Shown: positions 34,537 through 43,456 of the stretch, piece after piece
Position numbering within the stretch: position 1 is the stretch's first letter
Layout of the letters: every line of letters starts with the position of its first letter
NCBI GenBank assembly: GCA_902536455.1
Contig: CACAXN010000007.1
Coordinates: 1-48,416, forward strand
Reading direction: 5' to 3'
Length of the DNA: 48,416 nucleotides
Source: an uncultured Prochlorococcus sp.
GTDB lineage: Bacteria > Cyanobacteriota > Cyanobacteriia > PCC-6307 > Cyanobiaceae
The notes under the pieces: model-generated
Told to the model about the DNA's origin: nothing
The model's database searches: none
The model's input: only the letters and a program-made list of their open reading frames with translations
Translations under genes and position numbers: made by a program

Positions 34537-35202
34537 ATGAATTTTTTAACTAGCCAGCTTCTCATTCAAGAAGAAATTGAAGCATTAATTAAAACTTTAA
34601 ATAAAGAGAATACTCTCTGGGAGGATGGAAAAAAAACTGCAGGTAGTCATGCCTCAATAGTAAAAAACAATTTGCAATTAAATAGAGAATCTGAAATATC
34701 TAAAAAACTCTCCCATTTAATCAAAAGGAAAATTCTTTCCAGTTCACTAATAAAAAGCTTTGCTTTGCCAAAAATAATTCATGGGATAATGTTTACAAAA
34801 TCATTAAATAACATGCGATATGGAAGACATATTGATAATCCATTCATGTCATCAGGACGAGCTGATTTATCTTTTACCATTTTTTTGAATGATAAAAGTA
34901 CATACGATGGAGGAGAGCTTATTATTGAAGAGATGAATTCAGAAAAAGAATTCAAACTAAATGCAGGTGAAATAATTATTTATCCAAGTACTTACTTGCA
35001 TTCAGTTAAAGAGATTAAAAATGGAGAAAGATTAGTATGTGTAGGTTGGATTGAAAGTTATGTAAAATCTATTGAGGAAAGAGAATATTTATTTGATCTT
35101 GATGCAGGTGCCAAAGGTTTGCTAGCTAAAAATGGGAGATCGGATGAATTGGATCTTATTTTCAAATCTTATTCAAATCTTCTAAGGTTACTCGGTAATT
35201 AA
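34537..35202 (+). CDS. piuC: PKHD-type Fe(II)/2-oxoglutarate dioxygenase (PiuC/YbiX family)
   Basis: The 221-aa protein has a double-stranded beta-helix core with metal ligands in R-Y-G-R-H-I-D-N-P (His and Asp, ~residues 96-98) and Y-L-H-S-V (~155), plus the 2-oxoglutarate Arg in G-E-R-L-V-C-V-G-W. The N-terminal K-T-A-G-S-H-A part is also typical of PiuC. These enzymes are associated with iron-uptake loci in many bacteria. The substrate is not established. Its divergent neighbour is the iron-binding protein, which supports a role in iron stress. Confidence 0.93.
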   Translation: MNFLTSQLLIQEEIEALIKTLNKENTLWEDGKKTAGSHASIVKNNLQLNRESEISKKLSHLIKRKILSSSLIKSFALPKIIHGIMFTKSLNNMRYGRHIDNPFMSSGRADLSFTIFLNDKSTYDGGELIIEEMNSEKEFKLNAGEIIIYPSTYLHSVKEIKNGERLVCVGWIESYVKSIEEREYLFDLDAGAKGLLAKNGRSDELDLIFKSYSNLLRLLGN

Positions 35203-35274
35203 AGAATCATTTTATACACTAAATAGAAAATTTTTTGAAAAATATTTAAAATAAGCGAGTATCAAAAATTTCAA

Positions 35275-35502
35275 ATGCCAAAAAAAAGTTCTATTGCATT
35301 ATTCATTGCTGCTACCAGCGCATTAGCAATTTCAACATCTGTAAAAAGTGGCGAAGGTGATATGGGGGGTCTTAAAGAATGGAATACCGATATGGAAATT
35401 GATGCAGATTTCTTATTAGACAAAGAGGCTCAAAAATTAGCTGATGAGGCAGCCAAATCAAGTACTTGTATCCCGATTGGTGAGGGGGAAAACTGCTGGT
35501 AA
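35275..35502 (+). CDS. Small exported protein of unknown function
   Basis: This 75-aa protein has a signal peptide (M-P-K-K-S-S-I-A-L-F-I-A-A-T-S-A-L-A) and an acidic mature region with two Cys near the C-terminus (S-T-C-I-P and E-N-C-W) that could form a disulfide. It sits between the PiuC-like gene (72-nt gap) and a strong terminator shared with the porin. I recognise it only as a conserved small exported type in Prochlorococcus. An iron-related role is suggested by neighbours only. Confidence 0.65.
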   Translation: MPKKSSIALFIAATSALAISTSVKSGEGDMGGLKEWNTDMEIDADFLLDKEAQKLADEAAKSSTCIPIGEGENCW

Positions 35503-35525
35503 AAATAAATATTATTTTTAAAAAT

Positions 35526-35557
35526 AAAAAAAGCCCTCATTAAGAGGGCTTTTTTTT
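35526..35557. terminator. Bidirectional intrinsic terminator between the small exported protein and the porin
   Basis: AAAAAAAGCCCTC and GAGGGCTTTTTTT form a 13-bp perfect stem with a 5-nt loop ATTAA and T/A tracts on both strands. Confidence 0.93.
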
Positions 35558-35572
35558 AGGAAAATTCTTAAA

Positions 35573-36880
35573 TTAGAATTTAAAGGTAGTAGTAACAACA
35601 GCACCCAAGATGTCATCATCTTTATCAGCTGCGACATCAGAACCACCAAAAATTGCAGGTGTAACTAGTATTGAGTCATTAGGCTTGAAAGAGTAATAAG
35701 CTTCCCATAGGAATGGATCAACTTCATCAGTATCAGAAGCACCAGCAACATGATCGTTAATAGAAAGAACTGAACCCGCTGCTAAACCAATTCTGTCATC
35801 TGGTTGAAAGGTATCTTGCCAATTTAAACCAACCATGTAGCCAGTTGCATCCTCTGCAATATTATGACCATCGAAATTGATTACATCGTAACCAACACTT
35901 ATTGAAGGAACAGCTGTTCCTGTTTCTTGTGGTCTCCACCATGCTCTAAAAGCATAAGCATCTGCACTATCAATAGCAGTATCACTAGCAGCATCAGTTG
36001 TTGCGTAGTAACTCCAAGCATCCCAGCCATTATGTTGCTTAGAATAAGTAGCTGATACATGATACTGATCAGTAGTATAAGCAACCATAGTGTTTACTTT
36101 GTTTTCATCTTCATCAGTCAGTAAACCTTTGGCACCTGAGGCTCCCTTTGAGTTAACTGTAATGCTTGTTGCGAAACCATTATCAGCTTCATACTTTAGT
36201 CCCGCACCTGTAGATGTACTTGCTCCAAAAGCTGAACTATGTCCACCTAATTTAAAGGCTTTTAATGCCCCAGGTTTATAAACTGAAGGAGTAGCTGCAA
36301 GCATATAGTAGTTCTCAATTAATGGACCTACAGTTGCAGTTATGCTTTCTCCAATTGGGAATGAATACCAAATTTTATCAACATTTAATGGGATATTGCC
36401 ATTAGCGTCAGCTGTATCTTTAGCCTCAATATGATAAGTGCTACCTTTCATTTTCCACTCATCTGCCCATTCACCACCTTTGAGCCTTATGTATAAGTTG
36501 TCATCTCCAGAAAAACTTGTATTCAAATTCATCTGGTACACAGTATTAAATGTGAGTGAGCTATCGTCAGCTGAGTCTAATTCATCAGATCCATCAATAC
36601 CACCTAGTGCCATAATGACCTTACCGTCTAGAGTGGTTGTGTCAGAAAAGCCGCCAGCTTCAAACTGATTAAACTCGATTTTAGAATTTTTTACTTTTTG
36701 TTTAAGCGTTGCTAAACCATTAGAGAATGATTTGCTACTAAGTTTTTGTTTTTTTGAAGAAGATTGCTTACGAACGTAAGTATCTATCTCTTCAATATTT
36801 ATATCAGAAGCTTGCGCACCTATAGGAGCTATTAAACTCATAGCAGCACCAGCAACCAACATTTGTTGGAAGAGTTTCAT
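35573..36880 (-). CDS. som: Outer-membrane porin (cyanobacterial Som/iron-uptake porin family)
   Basis: The 435-aa protein has a signal peptide ending near A-Q-A-S, a shortened N-terminal segment in place of the usual SLH domain (S-D-I-N-I-E-E-I-D-T-Y-V), a coiled-coil-like linker (L-A-T-L-K-Q-K-V) and a 16-18-strand OprB-like barrel with many alternating strands and a terminal Phe (T-T-F-K-F). Acidic loops rich in Asp and Ser are typical of the family. The protein forms pores for inorganic ions in the outer membrane. Codon usage suggests high expression. Its position next to futA and piuC hints at iron supply. Confidence 0.92.
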   Translation of the reverse strand: MKLFQQMLVAGAAMSLIAPIGAQASDINIEEIDTYVRKQSSSKKQKLSSKSFSNGLATLKQKVKNSKIEFNQFEAGGFSDTTTLDGKVIMALGGIDGSDELDSADDSSLTFNTVYQMNLNTSFSGDDNLYIRLKGGEWADEWKMKGSTYHIEAKDTADANGNIPLNVDKIWYSFPIGESITATVGPLIENYYMLAATPSVYKPGALKAFKLGGHSSAFGASTSTGAGLKYEADNGFATSITVNSKGASGAKGLLTDEDENKVNTMVAYTTDQYHVSATYSKQHNGWDAWSYYATTDAASDTAIDSADAYAFRAWWRPQETGTAVPSISVGYDVINFDGHNIAEDATGYMVGLNWQDTFQPDDRIGLAAGSVLSINDHVAGASDTDEVDPFLWEAYYSFKPNDSILVTPAIFGGSDVAADKDDDILGAVVTTTFKF

Positions 36881-37017
36881 TTTACCTCACACGAAAAATG
36901 CCCATAGAGTTGGGTAACTATACTGTATCGAGAGTAACAAAAAAATAAAGAGCTAAAAGCTTCAAGTCCATGTAACTTTTTATACAATTGAATCTGAAAA
37001 AATAGAAATTATCTCGA

Positions 37018-37887
37018 TTATTTTTTTATTAATGGGTATTCAAGTAATTCTCTTTCCTCTATCCAAGATGATGCAACTTCTCTTGCTAAGTTTCTAATCT
37101 TTTCAATATATTGAGCACGATCTGTAACTGAAATTACACCTCTAGCATCAAGCAGATTAAATGTATGACTACATTTCAGAACAAAATCAAGGGCTGGATA
37201 AGTTAATTTCTTTTCGATTAAATTATTAGCCTCCGCTTGGTAAATTTCAAATAATTTTCTGAGATTGTCAGCATTAGATTCAGTAAAATTATAAGAGCAT
37301 TGACTTTTTTCAAATTGAAGCCAAATATCGCTATATTTCAAATCTTTGTTCCAATTTAAGTCCCAGATACTTTCCTTATCCTGCAAAAACATTGCAATCC
37401 TCTCTAGCCCATAAGTAATTTCAATTGGGATTGGATTACAATCTACACCCCCGCATTGTTGGAAATAAGTAAATTGAGTAACTTCCATTCCGTCCAGCCA
37501 AACTTCCCAACCTACACCCCAGGCTCCAAGTGTTGGCGACTCCCAATTATCTTCCACAAATCTTATGTCATGATTTTTAGGATTTATTCCAAGAGATTCT
37601 AGTGATGTCAAATATTTTTCCTGTATTCCTTCCGGTGAAGGTTTAATTATTACTTGATATTGAAAATAATGTTGAGCCCTATTTGGGTTATCGCCAAAAC
37701 GTCCATCTGTAGGTCTTCTACATGGCTCCGCATATGCCACCCTCCAAGGTTCTGGTCCAATAGCCCTTAAAAAAGTGTGCGGATTCATTGTTCCAGCACC
37801 TTTTTCGGTATCATATGGCTGCATAATTAAACAACCTTCTTCCGACCAAAAATTATTTAAATTTTGAACTATATCCTGAAAAAACAT
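37018..37887 (-). CDS. glyQ: Glycyl-tRNA synthetase alpha subunit
   Basis: The 289-aa protein is the class II catalytic alpha subunit of the bacterial alpha2-beta2 GlyRS. It shows [31 protein letters not shown] and the Q-C-G-G-V-D and I-T-Y-G-L-E-R-I segments. The beta subunit gene (glyS) is not in this window, so the two are separated as in other cyanobacteria. It is monocistronic with a 137-nt upstream distance to the porin. Confidence 0.97.
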   Translation of the reverse strand: MFFQDIVQNLNNFWSEEGCLIMQPYDTEKGAGTMNPHTFLRAIGPEPWRVAYAEPCRRPTDGRFGDNPNRAQHYFQYQVIIKPSPEGIQEKYLTSLESLGINPKNHDIRFVEDNWESPTLGAWGVGWEVWLDGMEVTQFTYFQQCGGVDCNPIPIEITYGLERIAMFLQDKESIWDLNWNKDLKYSDIWLQFEKSQCSYNFTESNADNLRKLFEIYQAEANNLIEKKLTYPALDFVLKCSHTFNLLDARGVISVTDRAQYIEKIRNLAREVASSWIEERELLEYPLIKK

Positions 37888-38044
37888 TTAATTAAAATAG
37901 TAGAAGAATTTAGATCAATGCCAATAGACATAATAACAAAGCTTTAAAGTAAAAAATATTTTTAAATCCAAGTTCTCAAAAATATCCTCCAATAAAAAGC
38001 TTTTATCAAAATATATCCATGATAAAAATAAATGAAGAATTTAA

Positions 38045-38431
38045 TTATGAAAAAAAATCTAATGGCAATGGTCCAAAAGTGTTAGATTCTTTAGGACCTT
38101 CGTCATACTGACATGTTATTAAAATTCCTTCTCCAAGACCATTTTCAGATCTGACAAAAACATTACTAGTTTTTTGATTAGCTTTTAAAAAAACACCTCC
38201 ATCAGCATGAAGAGAACCTAGATTTCCAAATTTAATTGAGGAATATTTCATAGAAATTGATTGCAATGCTTCAATAGCTTTATTATTACTAGGTGCCATT
38301 ATGCCTATTGTTATCCAATCTGCATTAAAAATATTTGCTTCTAGTTCCTCTAAAAGTTTTTTTTCTTGATTATTACTTAATTCAGGTGCAGTTCTAAGGT
38401 TATTTAAATCAACTAATTTATTTATTTCCAT
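38045..38431 (-). CDS. DUF1824 family protein
   Basis: The 128-aa soluble protein shows the DUF1824 features D-W-I-T-I-G-I-M-A-P-S near residue 40 and a C-terminal F-G-P-L-P-L-D-F-F. The family is found in cyanobacteria and plants and has no known function. It is the second of a gene pair with the MIF-like protein, 20 nt apart on the same strand, perhaps one operon with the small gene at 38787. Confidence 0.82.
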   Translation of the reverse strand: MEINKLVDLNNLRTAPELSNNQEKKLLEELEANIFNADWITIGIMAPSNNKAIEALQSISMKYSSIKFGNLGSLHADGGVFLKANQKTSNVFVRSENGLGEGILITCQYDEGPKESNTFGPLPLDFFS

Positions 38432-38451
38432 TGGTTTTATATCTAAAAATT

Positions 38452-38784
38452 CTAACCAAATGTTCTACCATTCCATGCCCACAATGAAGCTGGCACATCA
38501 TCAAAAGAAATATAAATCCTATCTATTGGGATCCCCATTTTTTCATATACAAAGTCTGATATTGGCTTTGCCATTTCTGAAGGATTTAAAGAACCTATTG
38601 ATTTGATTTCTAAAAAGCAAGAAGGTGCCTCATGATCAAAATACATTTGGCAATTATCATCTATTTTCGCCATAACAAAACTTCTTGATTTGTTAGTTAA
38701 AGATGAAATAAGAATTGAAATTTCTTCAAGTAATTTACCTTTATCATTTACTTTTGCTGAAGTCGAAACATTAATATAGGGCAT
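38452..38784 (-). CDS. MIF-like (phenylpyruvate tautomerase-related) protein
   Basis: The 110-aa protein begins M-P-Y-I-N-V, so Pro2 would be the N-terminal catalytic base after Met removal, as in MIF. It also has S-C-F-L-E-I-K-S-I-G and I-P-I-D-R-I-Y-I-S-F-D-D. Size and the trimeric tautomerase fold suit the family. Enzymatic activity in cyanobacterial forms is not clearly linked to a pathway. The start is 2 nt after the stop of the small upstream gene. Confidence 0.9.
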   Translation of the reverse strand: MPYINVSTSAKVNDKGKLLEEISILISSLTNKSRSFVMAKIDDNCQMYFDHEAPSCFLEIKSIGSLNPSEMAKPISDFVYEKMGIPIDRIYISFDDVPASLWAWNGRTFG

Positions 38785-38786
38785 CT

Positions 38787-38960
38787 CTATGCAGCAAGAT
38801 AATCTTTCTTAGAATCATTTTCCAGATAAACAGTTTTATTTTTTAAATTTCTTTTTGATGAAAGATATGCCATATCGTATGAACTTATTCCGTTTTTATA
38901 AGGATTGAAAAGAGCATTTTTAGACCTGTTTTTTTTACTCTTCTTAAACTCAATCATCAT
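38787..38960 (-). CDS. Small basic protein of unknown function
   Basis: A 57-codon frame from ATG (38958-38960) to TAG (38787-38789) encodes a basic, Asn/Lys/Ser-rich protein (M-M-I-E-F-K-K-S-K-K-N-R ... S-S-Y-D-M-A-Y-L). It ends 2 nt before the MIF-like gene, so coupling is plausible. No clear Shine-Dalgarno or homologue is evident, and the frame could extend upstream with a non-standard start. Confidence 0.4.
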   Translation of the reverse strand: MMIEFKKSKKNRSKNALFNPYKNGISSYDMAYLSSKRNLKNKTVYLENDSKKDYLAA

Positions 38961-39108
38961 TATTGAATCATTAATTAATAATTTAACTTTTTTTGAATCG
39001 ATGTCTAGTTCTTTTGAGAATGTTTAATCAATTGAATGAAAAAATTCCTAGTACACGATTATAATTTCTATTTACTAAATTTGTTATACAGATATTACAG
39101 TACTTATC

Positions 39109-39747
39109 TTGGAAGTTTTAAATAATTATCAAAGAAAAAAACTTGATGAGAGTAATGATGAAGAATTTTATTCTGATCCAAAATTTGTTTATCATCTAGA
39201 TGCAAACTTCAGGCAAAATCTATCAGATTTATATGAAAAAGAAATTGATAATAATTCAACTGTCCTTGATTTAATGTCCAGTTGGGATAGTTATTTACCT
39301 AAAAAGAAAAAATATAAAAAAGTTATTGGACATGGTTTAAACAAAGAAGAACTTGAAAGAAACAAAATTTTTGATTCCTATTGGATACAAAACTTTAATT
39401 TAAGTCAACAAATTCCACTAGACAAAGAAAGCGTTAATTATTGCTTGATGGTGGCCGCATGGCAATATTTACAATATCCAGAGAATTTAACTAAAGAAAT
39501 CGCAAGAATATTGAGCAAAGAGGGCAAGATTATTATTGCTTTTTCAAACAGAGCATTTTGGCATAAAGCTCCAAATATATGGACTTCATCTACTGAAGAA
39601 GAGAGGGTTAAATATGTGAGAAAAGTATTAATCTCAAACGGATTTAATGAGCCAAAAATTATCAAAAAGTTTACTGAACCTGCACTTAATATCTTTAATT
39701 TTTTAAATAAAGACCCATTTTATTGTTTAATCTCAACCAGAGAGTGA
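39109..39747 (+). CDS. SAM-dependent methyltransferase-like protein
   Basis: The 212-aa protein has a class I methyltransferase fold: motif I V-L-D-L-M-S-S-W-D-S (without the usual G-x-G), V-I-G-H-G-L-N-x-E-E-L as motif II, and a later K-E-G-K-I-I-I-A-F-S-N-R. The glycine motif is altered, so SAM binding may be atypical. Start is TTG 39109; no ATG lies near the domain. The substrate is unknown. Related proteins occur throughout marine picocyanobacteria. Confidence 0.75.
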   Translation: MEVLNNYQRKKLDESNDEEFYSDPKFVYHLDANFRQNLSDLYEKEIDNNSTVLDLMSSWDSYLPKKKKYKKVIGHGLNKEELERNKIFDSYWIQNFNLSQQIPLDKESVNYCLMVAAWQYLQYPENLTKEIARILSKEGKIIIAFSNRAFWHKAPNIWTSSTEEERVKYVRKVLISNGFNEPKIIKKFTEPALNIFNFLNKDPFYCLISTRE

Positions 39748-39856
39748 ATTTTTAATTGCATTGCATTGAAAAACTACTCTACGAAAAAGTTGTCAACTAT
39801 TTTTCATAGCCATACTTTTAAATTTTGACTAATATTGGGTAGTTAAAATTAATCAT

Positions 39857-40102
39857 ATGGGTTCTAAAAGAGAAAAATATCCTGAAAAATGCCCTTGGGA
39901 TCTTGGCCCTAATCAACATTTAGCAAAAGAAGAGAACTGGACTTTAAGATTAGGAGAAGCAAATGTATGCTTTAGCAAAAATAAATTAGATAATAATTAT
40001 TTTCATGTAATTAGTAATGACAATGAAGAGCAAATTCTAGCTTTTAGAGCGAGACTCTTATATCAAAAACTACTTGATAAAGGGTTTAGATTGGTTGAAT
40101 AA
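39857..40102 (+). CDS. Small conserved protein of unknown function
   Basis: The 81-aa soluble protein has a C-P-W-D-L-G-P-N-Q-H motif near the N-terminus and a helical C-terminus (F-R-A-R-L-L-Y-Q-K-L-L). Start is ATG 39857. It lies between the methyltransferase and the convergent DUF3386 gene, 6 nt away. No family is recognised. Confidence 0.62.
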   Translation: MGSKREKYPEKCPWDLGPNQHLAKEENWTLRLGEANVCFSKNKLDNNYFHVISNDNEEQILAFRARLLYQKLLDKGFRLVE

Positions 40103-40108
40103 TAAAAC

Positions 40109-40762
40109 CTAATTTAATAAGCATAGATCCTCGAAGACAAACTTTTGTGTTTCTTCTTTTTGATTTTGGTTTAAGTATTTTATGGTCCTCGACTTTAATA
40201 TCCAATAATCGTCTTTACCCATATTCAGAAATTCATCCTCATATTCCAATTTTTGAGAATCTGTCTCAAGTGTACCTGGATCAATTTGTTGACTACAATA
40301 TTTTTTACTAAGGTAACCTATTCCTGTATCTAAAAATTCTTCAACAAAAATTTCTATTATAGTTCCATGAATTTTTCTGTAGACCATATTAATACAGTTA
40401 TTTTTAACCCTATATTTATCACCATGATTCTTACCTGAAACACTCATTTCAATCCCACTTTCAGAATTTTTAAGTAAATTAAAATTATTTTCTGAGTGAA
40501 CTGATTCAAATTCTCTCTTTACCCTATGTATACACACTTCAAATAACTGAGAAGCAATACTTTTAACAACTTTCTCATCTTCTATTTTTTGAATATTTGG
40601 TTTAAAGTCTTTCCCTAATATGAAGTCCCCTTTATGAATATTATTATTAGTCAAAAAAATACATTTACCTTGGTAACCATGAAAATCATTCTTCCAAGTA
40701 TAACGTTTTTGATAAGCCTCTTTAAAAATCTCTTTACAATTAATCGTTTTTTGACTATCCAT
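40109..40762 (-). CDS. DUF3386 family protein
   Basis: The 217-aa soluble protein begins with the family pattern E-A-Y-Q-K-R-Y-T-W-K-N-D-F-H-G-Y-Q-G-K and continues with a beta-rich body (I-Y-V-like strands, D-K-Y-R-V-K-N-N) and a final E-T-Q-K-F-V-F-E-D-L-C-L. DUF3386 proteins are restricted to cyanobacteria and plants and have no known function. The gene is downstream of pcb on the same strand, separated by a terminator. Confidence 0.8.
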   Translation of the reverse strand: MDSQKTINCKEIFKEAYQKRYTWKNDFHGYQGKCIFLTNNNIHKGDFILGKDFKPNIQKIEDEKVVKSIASQLFEVCIHRVKREFESVHSENNFNLLKNSESGIEMSVSGKNHGDKYRVKNNCINMVYRKIHGTIIEIFVEEFLDTGIGYLSKKYCSQQIDPGTLETDSQKLEYEDEFLNMGKDDYWILKSRTIKYLNQNQKEETQKFVFEDLCLLN

Positions 40763-40794
40763 TAATTTTTTGAATACGTGAAATAATTCTACAA

Positions 40795-40827
40795 AAAAAA
40801 ACCTCCCTCTTAGAGGAAAGGTTTTTT
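40795..40827 (-). terminator. Intrinsic terminator after the Pcb gene
   Basis: On the minus strand AAAACCT and AGGTTTT pair around a second four-pair stem (CCTC/GAGG) and a T tract follows. It closes the pcb transcript before the DUF3386 gene. Confidence 0.8.
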
Positions 40828-40838
40828 ATTAGATTTAA

Positions 40839-41897
40839 CTAGTTTTGAGTAATTTTTGTATTCTCAATATTGTCAAAAGCTTGACCTATTTTCTTAAAGT
40901 CAAATCCCATTGCTCTTAGTGCGTGCCAAAGATGACCTTGTAAGAAAAAGAAACCCAAATAAAAATGAGTATTAGCAAGCCAAGCTCTTGAGCTATATGC
41001 TCCTGAACCTAAATCTACTGTATCAGTAAAATAAGGGGCGAATTCAAATTGAAGCTTTAAGGGTTCTCCATATAGATCAACTGGATATATGGTTGTATTT
41101 GAAGCACACCAAAAAGCAGCAACAAAAGCCATATAAGAAACACCAACAACTGAATATGACAAAATTGCCTCAGCGCCAAGTAATCCTTTTCCTTTAAATT
41201 CTGTATATTCTCCAAATTGTTTAGTACAAATATGGAAAACTCCTCCAATGATGGTTAAGAATGCTACAAAAGCATGACCTCCCATAACATCTTCCAAACT
41301 ATCTATTTTTAAGAAATCAAATTGATGATTCCAGATAGCGGCAATATCTAAATTGTAAATAACTTGTCTTGTAGATCCTATTGCTGGGTCGTATATTCCA
41401 TGAATACGAGCCCATTCAACAAACATAATTGCTCCAAGCCCAAGAAAAATTAAATGATGACCAAGAATAAAAGTTAATTTATCTGGATCATCCCATTCAA
41501 AATCAAATTTTTGAGGCTTACTATTCTCTGGATAGTCTCCAAGGTCACCTGCAAATTTATTGGAGTGTAATAACCCTCCAGCACCTAATACCGCTGAGAA
41601 AATTAGATGTAATGTGCAAATTACAACAATTCCATATGGTTCTGTAATAACACCATTTTCAATGCCACCAATTCCAATACCTGCGAGGTGAGGCAAAACA
41701 ATTGCTTTCTGTGCGCCCATTGGAATACTAGCGTCGTAACGAGCCAATTCAAACAATCCAAAAGCTCCGGCCCAGAACATCATTAAGCCTGCATGGGCAG
41801 CATGAGCAGCTATGAATTTACCTGAACGGCCAACAACACCAGAATTTCCTGCGTACCAGTCATAGGTGACATCAGATTTTCCGTAAGTTTGTAACAC
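40839..41897 (-). CDS. pcb: Chlorophyll a/b-binding antenna protein, Pcb/IsiA (CP43') family
   Basis: The 352-aa protein has six membrane helices with paired His chlorophyll ligands (A-A-H-A-A-H-A-G, G-H-H-L-I-F-L-G, Q-G-H-L-W-H-A). It lacks the large lumenal loop that CP43 has between helices 5 and 6. That is the Pcb/IsiA signature, and Pcb replaces phycobilisomes as antenna in Prochlorococcus. It lies 143 nt downstream of isiB on the same strand, the isiA-isiB type of neighbourhood, which points to the iron-stress form associated with PSI. Whether it is the main PcbA or a second iron-induced Pcb must be tested by phylogeny. Confidence 0.92.
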   Translation of the reverse strand: MLQTYGKSDVTYDWYAGNSGVVGRSGKFIAAHAAHAGLMMFWAGAFGLFELARYDASIPMGAQKAIVLPHLAGIGIGGIENGVITEPYGIVVICTLHLIFSAVLGAGGLLHSNKFAGDLGDYPENSKPQKFDFEWDDPDKLTFILGHHLIFLGLGAIMFVEWARIHGIYDPAIGSTRQVIYNLDIAAIWNHQFDFLKIDSLEDVMGGHAFVAFLTIIGGVFHICTKQFGEYTEFKGKGLLGAEAILSYSVVGVSYMAFVAAFWCASNTTIYPVDLYGEPLKLQFEFAPYFTDTVDLGSGAYSSRAWLANTHFYLGFFFLQGHLWHALRAMGFDFKKIGQAFDNIENTKITQN

Positions 41898-42040
41898 TTG
41901 ATTTAAGTAAACAGCAAATTGAGCATATTGCTTATCAGTATTGTTTTTACATGTTCTTTACAGATTTAATTACTTATGTAAAAAAAACATATTGTGAAAG
42001 AACAAATGTTACAAATTGGAGGAGTAATATCTGAAAAAGC

Positions 42041-42565
42041 TTACGCCAATGAAGGGATTTCACCTTTAAGCTGAGAAGCCCATGTTTCAAGACGTGAATC
42101 AGTCAAATCAGATTCACTATCTTCATCAAGAGGTAATCCACAAAAGGATTCTCCAATAACACTTTTAGACTCGTCAAATGTATAAGAAGATTTATCTACA
42201 TAACCGACCATTTCGGCTCCTGCTTTAGTGAAGTAGCTATGAAGCTCTTCCATCGCATCACAATAATTTTCTGTATAGGTAGAAGAATCACCTAAACCAA
42301 AAATTGCGACCTTTTTACCTGACAAACTTAGTTCGCCAATATCCTCCAAGATTGAATCCCATGCTGTTCCTGATCTTTCTTCATCAGCGCCGGTGTTCCA
42401 AGTAGGTATTCCACAGATAATCCCATCAAGACTTTCAAATTCTGAAAGGTCATCCACATCAGATACATCTTTAGGTGCTTCTGCTGAAGATATAAAGTTA
42501 TGAAGACGATCTGCCACGTCTTCAGTTTTTCCAGTTGTAGTTGCGTAATAAATTCCTACAGTCAT
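42041..42565 (-). CDS. isiB: Flavodoxin
   Basis: The 174-aa long-chain flavodoxin binds FMN: phosphate loop Y-A-T-T-T-G-K-T-E (residues ~7-15), FMN-stacking region I-P-T-W-N-T-G and the W/Y pair near G-L-G-D-S-S-T-Y. It replaces ferredoxin as PSI electron acceptor when iron is scarce. No clear Fur-box match is visible in the upstream 140 nt, although the promoter must lie there, shared with the divergent peroxiredoxin-like gene. pcb follows. Confidence 0.97.
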   Translation of the reverse strand: MTVGIYYATTTGKTEDVADRLHNFISSAEAPKDVSDVDDLSEFESLDGIICGIPTWNTGADEERSGTAWDSILEDIGELSLSGKKVAIFGLGDSSTYTENYCDAMEELHSYFTKAGAEMVGYVDKSSYTFDESKSVIGESFCGLPLDEDSESDLTDSRLETWASQLKGEIPSLA

Positions 42566-42707
42566 AACTTCAAAATGTTTACATTAAAATAATAAAATCT
42601 AAAAACGTTAAATTAATTTCTTTAAAAACTTTTTCACGTTAAATTTTATACTAATTAAGGTAAGCAATTTTCTTGGGAATAGTTCATAAAAAAAATATTA
42701 AAACATC

Positions 42708-43442
42708 GTGACTTACAAATTCCAAAATGACATCAATGATCTAGTTGAAGAATTCAACTTCAGAGGTGAAAAAAGATTTAAATTAATAGTTTTATTTGGT
42801 TTGTTAGGAGATTTTGATAGTTTTGAATATGCAATAAATCTTCAAAATTTTATCGATAATCACCATGATACAAATGTAGATATTTTTGCTATTTCTATTG
42901 GTACCCATAAGGGAAAAGAAAAATTCTGTAACTTTACTGGCTTTTCTGAAGAGAATTTGATAGTTGTTTCTGATAACCAAATCCATAATAATCTTAAAAT
43001 TTCAAAAGGATTAGATACAGGTTTAGGAGGTTGGGTCAATATGCTTTTGATGCTATCTGGAATAAATTCTCTTAAAACAATCAAGGAGGTTATTAGAGGT
43101 TATACAGGAGACCGTAAGGCGAAGCAAATTTATTCAGAATTTGACAAAATTGACGTTTTAAAATTTGTAAATTTTTCAGGTAATTCTTTTAGCAAGGTTT
43201 TTGGAGATGGTTATTTGAGACCATTTGAATTGGCTACATTTAGATTAAACAATATGAATGAAATAATCCAAAATTGGGATGATTATATTCTTCATGCAAA
43301 ATATCTTCCTCAAAGAGGAGCTTCCTTTTTATTAGATGATAAAAATCAAGTTATTTATAAATTTTTTTCAAATGATGTTCTCGGGTACTCAACAAATATG
43401 AGAGATCCTTTAGGATTTTTATCTGATTTAATTAAAGAATAA
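42708..43442 (+). CDS. AhpC/TSA-like (peroxiredoxin-like) family protein without peroxidatic cysteine
   Basis: The 244-aa protein has a thioredoxin-fold region (L-I-V-L-F-G-L-L-G-D-F-D at ~28-40, V-D-I-F-A-I-S-I-G) like AhpC-TSA_2 proteins, but the T-x-x-C loop is missing. Its few cysteines are elsewhere. A redox-inactive or regulatory role is possible. Start is GTG 42708. It is divergent from isiB, so the two may share iron-responsive control. Function is not established. Confidence 0.7.
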   Translation: MTYKFQNDINDLVEEFNFRGEKRFKLIVLFGLLGDFDSFEYAINLQNFIDNHHDTNVDIFAISIGTHKGKEKFCNFTGFSEENLIVVSDNQIHNNLKISKGLDTGLGGWVNMLLMLSGINSLKTIKEVIRGYTGDRKAKQIYSEFDKIDVLKFVNFSGNSFSKVFGDGYLRPFELATFRLNNMNEIIQNWDDYILHAKYLPQRGASFLLDDKNQVIYKFFSNDVLGYSTNMRDPLGFLSDLIKE

Positions 43443-43456
43443 ATTTTCAACCCTTT

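Noticed and set aside
42566-42707. Fur box upstream of isiB
   Set aside because: The region is AT-rich but I cannot find a convincing 19-bp GATAATGATAATCATTATC-like palindrome.
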